From Cytophagaceae bacterium (GTDB taxonomy: Bacteria > Bacteroidota > Bacteroidia > Cytophagales > UBA9547), in NCBI GenBank assembly GCA_027488865.1, contig JAIYAU010000006.1:1-38940 (forward strand): a stretch of 38,940 bases of DNA, in the 5' to 3' direction. A program made the position numbers and the translations under genes. Below the pieces are notes generated by a model. The model worked only from the letters and a program-made list of their open reading frames with translations, was not told where the DNA came from and did not search any database. Below, piece by piece: positions 34,806 to 38,940 of this stretch (its first letter is position 1; every line of letters begins with the position of its first letter).

Positions 34806-35377
34806 TTTTTCAAGGTGTTATAAATTTCAGGATCACTTTTTACCAATTTTGATAAATATTGTTTGCAGCGATAATGGTTGCTTTTAGCAACGTCTTCGTT
34901 CGCGTAGCCCATTTTGTCTTTTATTTCTTTCATGGTCAACTTGTGATAAATGACGTAACTTAAAATTTTTTTACATTTTTCATCAAGTTGATTAAATATT
35001 TTGCTCATTGCTATCGATTTTTCGTTGTTTACCAATTGATCGAGTTGGTTGATAGCCTCATTGTTAATTTCAATATTATATACATCAACATCTTTGCTCA
35101 ATCTGTTATCTTTTCTTACTTTATCTATCCATAAATTTCGAGCCACGCTGTAAATAAACCCTTCTAGTGACTGAGTGGTATCAAACTTGTTTTCTCTTAT
35201 GTAGTTAAACAGAACAATTACGGCGTCTTGAAATATATCCTTAGCATCCTCTTTCGAGCCATTGTTTTTTAGTATGTAAGTACGAACTTTTCGTAAAGGG
35301 CTTTCGTACAGGTAGTCCAATGCATGTCTATGCTCACCGCTTTTGATAGAATCTATAATTTTTCTTTCTTTGCTCAT
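34802..35377 (-). CDS. ECF-type RNA polymerase sigma factor (second)
   Basis: I place the start at ATG 35377 (MSKERKIIDSIKSGEHRH), giving 191 residues; the frame runs up to 35431 without a sensible N-terminus. Region 2 is visible as ALDYLYESPLRKVRTYIL, DAKDIFQDAVIVLFNYI and EGFIYSVARNLWIDKVRK; region 4 as KILSYVIYHKLTMKEIKDKMGYANEDVAKSN. The HTH is somewhat atypical (ANEDVAKSNHYRCKQ). The stop overlaps the start of the membrane protein downstream, so coupling is likely. The gene is divergent from porP/sprF-like 35463 with about 85 bp between starts, so they may share control. Confidence 0.88.
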   Translation of the reverse strand: MSKERKIIDSIKSGEHRHALDYLYESPLRKVRTYILKNNGSKEDAKDIFQDAVIVLFNYIRENKFDTTQSLEGFIYSVARNLWIDKVRKDNRLSKDVDVYNIEINNEAINQLDQLVNNEKSIAMSKIFNQLDEKCKKILSYVIYHKLTMKEIKDKMGYANEDVAKSNHYRCKQYLSKLVKSDPEIYNTLKN

Positions 35378-35462
35378 TGTTATATAAACTATACGTGTTG
35401 AAGTGTTAAAAGTAAACAGTATCATTACCATTTGTTGTTATACAATATGTTAAGGTTAAGTA

Positions 35463-36341
35463 GTGAGGGTTAATTTTATATATTTTATTTTACTATCAGC
35501 AACAATCCTGTGGCATACGAATGCCTATGCCCAAATTTTAGATAATTCAATTGTAGAGTTTAACCAATTTTTTCTCAACTATGATAACCTCAATAGTGCT
35601 AATCAAGATTCTAGCGCCTTAAGAATTGTAGCTGGAAATAGAACCTATAGGGGATTGTTTGAAGGAGTAAATAGGTTATATACAAGCGGTTCGATAAGAA
35701 TCAATCATAAAAGTGAAACACAATATAGCAATGTAGGTGTGTTAGTGCAACGATTTAATGACGGGCCATTTATCAATCGCACAAGAATGTATGCACGTTA
35801 TGCCTGGACAGGAAAGCTTGGCATGCGCTCCTCTTTATCGGGAGGTGTTGCGTTCGGAGGGGTAAATTATTTTTTTTCGTCCTCACAAATGGGTGGTGGG
35901 GGAAGTGCAACGGCCTTAGATGCCAATGCTGGAATCTGGTATTTGAGGCCACAATTAAAAATAGGACTATCCTATAATCAATTTGTTTATTCAGTACTTA
36001 AGCCTGTTAGACAGTCATTTATTCTAATGCCTTATTGGAATGTAAATCTTATTTACGTTGTTAATTTCACTAGTCAAATTTATTTAACAAATCATTTTTA
36101 TTTATACCATTCAAGGTATAATTCTAGTTATCAAGTGGCACCCATATTTAATGTTTACCACTACGTACAAGCGGGCATCAACTACCAACATTTAAAAGGT
36201 GTTGCTATTATATTTGGGATTAAAAACATACCCATAGTAAATGGGAATCTGGAAATCTTGGGTTCATTTTTTTTGAGAACTCAAAACATTGCCACCTCAG
36301 CGGACAATGTTATTGAAATTGGAGCAGGATATTCGTTTTAG
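35463..36341 (+). CDS. PorP/SprF-family type IX secretion membrane protein
   Basis: PorP/SprF proteins are outer-membrane barrels needed for secretion or attachment of type-B T9SS cargo such as SprB. The 292-residue product has a signal peptide (MRVNFIYFILLSATILWHTN, cleavage near AYAQ, about 24), then FNQFFLNYDNLNSA, the family's N-terminal pattern, and beta-strands with a final GAGYSF. Start is GTG. Family members commonly lie next to a gene with a gliding-associated C-terminal domain; here that partner is the divergent anti-sigma-like protein. Confidence 0.85.
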   Translation: MRVNFIYFILLSATILWHTNAYAQILDNSIVEFNQFFLNYDNLNSANQDSSALRIVAGNRTYRGLFEGVNRLYTSGSIRINHKSETQYSNVGVLVQRFNDGPFINRTRMYARYAWTGKLGMRSSLSGGVAFGGVNYFFSSSQMGGGGSATALDANAGIWYLRPQLKIGLSYNQFVYSVLKPVRQSFILMPYWNVNLIYVVNFTSQIYLTNHFYLYHSRYNSSYQVAPIFNVYHYVQAGINYQHLKGVAIIFGIKNIPIVNGNLEILGSFFLRTQNIATSADNVIEIGAGYSF

Positions 36342-36515
36342 CATCATCCTCTTTGGACAATATGCTCAACTTGATTTTTTTACAAATACAAACTACCCAA
36401 ATTGTTAGCACTTTTGATTTACTAGGGTAGTATATAACCACTTAATTTTCAATACCTTCACCAAATTCCCCCCAATAAACCACCAATTTCTTACCTAATC
36501 AATTCTAGTAAATTG

Positions 36516-36523
36516 TATTTTTG
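36516..36523 (+). promoter_or_regulatory. Bacteroidota -7 promoter box (TATTTTTG)
   Basis: TATTTTTG matches TAnnTTTG and lies 39 bp before the mannanase ATG, giving a leader of about 34 nt. A clear -33 TTG at the usual distance was not found. Confidence 0.4.
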
Positions 36524-36562
36524 TAACATTAATTTTAACTATTTCAATTAAATCTTCAATCT

Positions 36563-38940
36563 ATGGATTATACGTTTAAACAATACCGAAATTTTATTTT
36601 TGTTGTACTATGCCTATTCAAATCTGTTGTATTCGGGCAAGGGTTCACTACTAATAGCGCAGCAGGTTCAGGACTACTATTAGACGCCAACGGAAATAAC
36701 TTTGTAATAAAAGGAATGAACGTTCCTCTGGACTGGTATAGGACATTTGTAAATGGTAGCATTGATGATGTACGAAGAAATACGAATTCCAACTGCCTAA
36801 GAATAGTACTTACAACCAATACTCCAGACAATGTTTGGCAAACTGCTGTACAGAATTGTATCGACAATGATATCATTCCTATGGTTGAATTGCACGATGT
36901 AACAGGAAATACTGATGAGAATGAATTGATAAGAATGGGTCGCTGGTGGGCGAGCAAGGCTTCATATTTAACTCGACCAGAAATTGCAAGATACATTTTA
37001 ATAAATATTTGCAACGAGTGGGGAACTTGGCAAACAGCCACCTCGAATGGAGCCTCATGGCAGAGAGCTTCTGTGGGTGCCATAAGGGCAATGAGAGAAG
37101 CTGGTATAAAAACAACGATTGTTGTGGATGCCGTAGGTTATGGGCAAGATGTTGATGATGCTAGAAATTTAAGAGCTTACGGAAGAGCAATGCAGCAATC
37201 AGATGCAGGTTTTTTAAATGGACCAGCTAATCTATTGTTTTCAATACATATGTACTGCGAATGGGCTGTCGGTAGAGATAATATCGACATCATTGGAAAC
37301 ATTAAAAGCATGGGTATTCCGGTAATTGTTGGTGAATTTGGATACCAACATGGCGAAGGAAATGGAGTATGTGACATAGATGAGCAAGGAATTATGGATG
37401 CTTGCCAAAGACACGGTGTGGGTTGGTTGGCATGGTCTCAAAAAGGAAATGGTGGTGGCGTAGAATATTTGGATTTATGTAACGATTGGGAATGTACAAG
37501 CCTAAGTGGCTGGGGAAATACAGTAATTAACGGTAGAAACGGAACTAAAACTGCCAATACTTGCTCTGTATTTCTAAGTAATCCTCCTTCACCTAAAAAA
37601 TATGGTACTAACGTCGCACTTAATAAGACTGTTACTGTTACTTCCACAGAAGCTGTATTTGGAAATATAGCATCAAATGCGACTGATGGAGGCCAAACTA
37701 CGCGTTGGTCAAGTTTATATGCTGATCCACAGACTATAACCGTAGACTTAAATGGAGTATTTTTAGTAGATACCATTGTTCTAAGGTGGGAAGCGGCATA
37801 TGGCAGTGCTTATACTATTGAAGTATCAAATGATAATCTTACTTGGAATCGCGTTTTTCAAACTACTACTAGCAACGGAGGGGTAGATGAGATTCCACTT
37901 CCCAATGTAACAGCACGCTATGTGCGTTTAACAGGTACTGTAAGGGCTACCACATTTGGATATTCACTATTTGAATTTGAGGTTTATGGTTCAGAAACGT
38001 GTGTTGCTACTATTAGCACCACTACACCCACTACTTTTTGTGACGGTGGTTCAGTTACCTTAACCGCAAGTGCCGGAAGTTCTTATATTTGGAGAAAGGG
38101 AACAGTACAAGTTGGTACAGCAAGAACTTATTCCGCAACATCCTCAGGTAATTATTCTGTTGAGGTAACCAATGCCGCAGGTTGTAAAGCAACATCAAGT
38201 GCTACTTCAGTTACCGTAAATCCATTACCTGCTGCCAGTATCAGCACTACCACACCAACTACTTTCTGTGAAGGAGGTTCGGTTACGTTAACTGCCAGTG
38301 CAGGAAGCTCCTATATTTGGAAAAATGGAAATACAGCATTAAGTACTACTTCCCAAACCCTAACTACAACTACAGCAGGTTCTTATACGGTCGAAGTTAC
38401 CAATGCAAATGGTTGTAAAGCTACTTCCGCCGCAACAACTGTAGCCGTAAATCCTTTGCCAACTGTAACTATCTCAACCACTACGCCTACAACATTCTGT
38501 GAAGGAGGTTCGGTGAGGTTAACTGCAAGTGCAGGAAGTTCTTATATTTGGAAAAATGGAAATACGACATTAAGTACTACTATACAAACCCTAACTGTAA
38601 CTGCAGCAGGTTCTTATACTGTCGAAGTAACCAATGCGAATGGCTGTAAAGCTACTTCTGCGGCAACAACAGTAGCTGTAAATCTATTGCCTGCTGCCAC
38701 TATCAGCACTACTACACCACTTACTTTCTGCCAAGGAGGAAGTGTAGTATTAACTGCAAGTGCTGGTAGTTCTTATATTTGGAAAAATGGAAATACGACA
38801 TTAAGTACAACAAGTCAAACTTTAACTGCAACTGCAGCAGGTTCTTATACTGTTGAAGTAACCAATGCGAGTGGCTGTAAAGCTACTTCCACGGCAACAA
38901 CAGTAACTGTAAATCCATTGCCAACTGCCACTATCTCAAC
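36563..38940 (+). CDS. Secreted GH5 (subfamily 8-like) mannanase/cellulase with discoidin-type domain and Ig-like repeats, partial
   Basis: The frame opens at ATG 36563 and runs off the window end (792 residues visible). A signal peptide (about 1-26, ends FGQ) precedes a GH5 catalytic domain (about 30-335): GMNVPLDW, MVELHD, INICNEWGTW with acid/base Glu152, FSIHMY, VIVGEFG with nucleophile Glu258, and GWLAWSQKGN. The pattern is that of endo-beta-1,4-mannanases (GH5_8), though cellulase activity is possible; Gln replaces the usual Trp of WSWKGN. Residues about 350-478 form an F5/8 type C (CBM32-like) domain (NVALNK, RWSS, YVRLTG). Tandem Ig-like repeats follow from about 483. A T9SS sorting domain is expected beyond the window. 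Confidence 0.88.
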   Translation, partial: MDYTFKQYRNFIFVVLCLFKSVVFGQGFTTNSAAGSGLLLDANGNNFVIKGMNVPLDWYRTFVNGSIDDVRRNTNSNCLRIVLTTNTPDNVWQTAVQNCIDNDIIPMVELHDVTGNTDENELIRMGRWWASKASYLTRPEIARYILINICNEWGTWQTATSNGASWQRASVGAIRAMREAGIKTTIVVDAVGYGQDVDDARNLRAYGRAMQQSDAGFLNGPANLLFSIHMYCEWAVGRDNIDIIGNIKSMGIPVIVGEFGYQHGEGNGVCDIDEQGIMDACQRHGVGWLAWSQKGNGGGVEYLDLCNDWECTSLSGWGNTVINGRNGTKTANTCSVFLSNPPSPKKYGTNVALNKTVTVTSTEAVFGNIASNATDGGQTTRWSSLYADPQTITVDLNGVFLVDTIVLRWEAAYGSAYTIEVSNDNLTWNRVFQTTTSNGGVDEIPLPNVTARYVRLTGTVRATTFGYSLFEFEVYGSETCVATISTTTPTTFCDGGSVTLTASAGSSYIWRKGTVQVGTARTYSATSSGNYSVEVTNAAGCKATSSATSVTVNPLPAASISTTTPTTFCEGGSVTLTASAGSSYIWKNGNTALSTTSQTLTTTTAGSYTVEVTNANGCKATSAATTVAVNPLPTVTISTTTPTTFCEGGSVRLTASAGSSYIWKNGNTTLSTTIQTLTVTAAGSYTVEVTNANGCKATSAATTVAVNLLPAATISTTTPLTFCQGGSVVLTASAGSSYIWKNGNTTLSTTSQTLTATAAGSYTVEVTNASGCKATSTATTVTVNPLPTATIS
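38009..38940 (+). repeat. Tandem 231-bp (77-residue) Ig-like repeats
   Basis: Within the GH5 gene, one 228-bp and three 231-bp units start at 38009, 38237, 38468 and 38699; a fifth begins at 38930 and is cut. Each encodes TISTTTP-TFC, GGSVTLTASAGSSYIW, GSYTVEVTN and a second Cys in GCKAT. Units 2-4 are nearly identical, so they expanded recently, and the array probably continues past the window. Confidence 0.93.

Noticed and set aside
35378-35431. Longer N-terminus for the second ECF sigma factor
   Set aside because: The 18 extra residues are not sigma-like and extend into the shared divergent promoter region; ATG 35377 is preferred.
36568-37083. Minus-strand frames across 36568-37776
   Set aside because: They are shadows of the GH5 gene, which has a full signal peptide and catalytic motifs on the + strand.

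Overview
The window is a 38.9 kb piece of low-GC chromosome from a member of the Bacteroidota, most likely the Cytophagia/Sphingobacteriia side of the phylum; I do not name a genus. The evidence is several type IX secretion (T9SS) sorting domains, a PorP/SprF-family outer-membrane protein, many beta-barrel proteins, TAnnTTTG promoter boxes, an ECF sigma/anti-sigma repertoire, and a System I (Ccm) cytochrome c maturation cluster with a cysteine-type CcmE. No rRNA, tRNA, CRISPR array, transposase or prophage gene was seen.

Layout. 1-5.2 kb (+): a tight run of a HAD phosphatase of the capsule type, a secreted polysaccharide deacetylase with an N-terminal carbohydrate-binding-like domain, mannose-6-phosphate isomerase and asparagine synthase. 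5.4-10.6 kb (+): a 1176-residue SprA-like outer-membrane protein and a T9SS-secreted beta-helix protein. 10.7-14.2 kb: thiL (-), a 41-residue lipoprotein, wecB (UDP-GlcNAc 2-epimerase) and a small beta-barrel protein with a clear terminator. 14.4-18.1 kb (-): an exported coiled-coil/ankyrin protein followed 7 bp later by a small outer-membrane-type protein. 18.1-18.6 kb: a 507-bp divergent intergenic region with inverted repeats and an orphan terminator-like hairpin. 18.6-24.3 kb (+): pfkA and then ccmB, ccmC, a short ccmD-like gene, ccmE and ccmF. 24.4-30.6 kb (+): a lipoprotein of unknown role, trpD, trpC, an FtsB/DivIC-like protein, cysH, and an SDR epimerase directly abutting a signal-less substrate-binding-like protein.

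30.7-36.3 kb holds two ECF sigma/anti-sigma cassettes facing each other. The first (+) is a conventional sigma plus RskA-type anti-sigma. The second (-) is the most unusual locus here: an ECF sigma factor, then a single-pass membrane protein with an anti-sigma-like N-terminus whose outer part carries a SprB-like repeat and a gliding-motility/T9SS type-B-like C-terminal domain, then a secreted leucine-rich-repeat protein with a similar C-terminus. A PorP/SprF-like protein is encoded divergently only about 85 bp from the sigma start. This suggests, but does not prove, an envelope circuit that senses T9SS cargo or capacity and signals to an ECF sigma factor.

36.6-38.94 kb (+): the 5' part of a secreted multidomain GH5 (subfamily 8-like) mannanase/cellulase with a discoidin-type domain and a growing array of 77-residue Ig-like repeats, cut by the window end.
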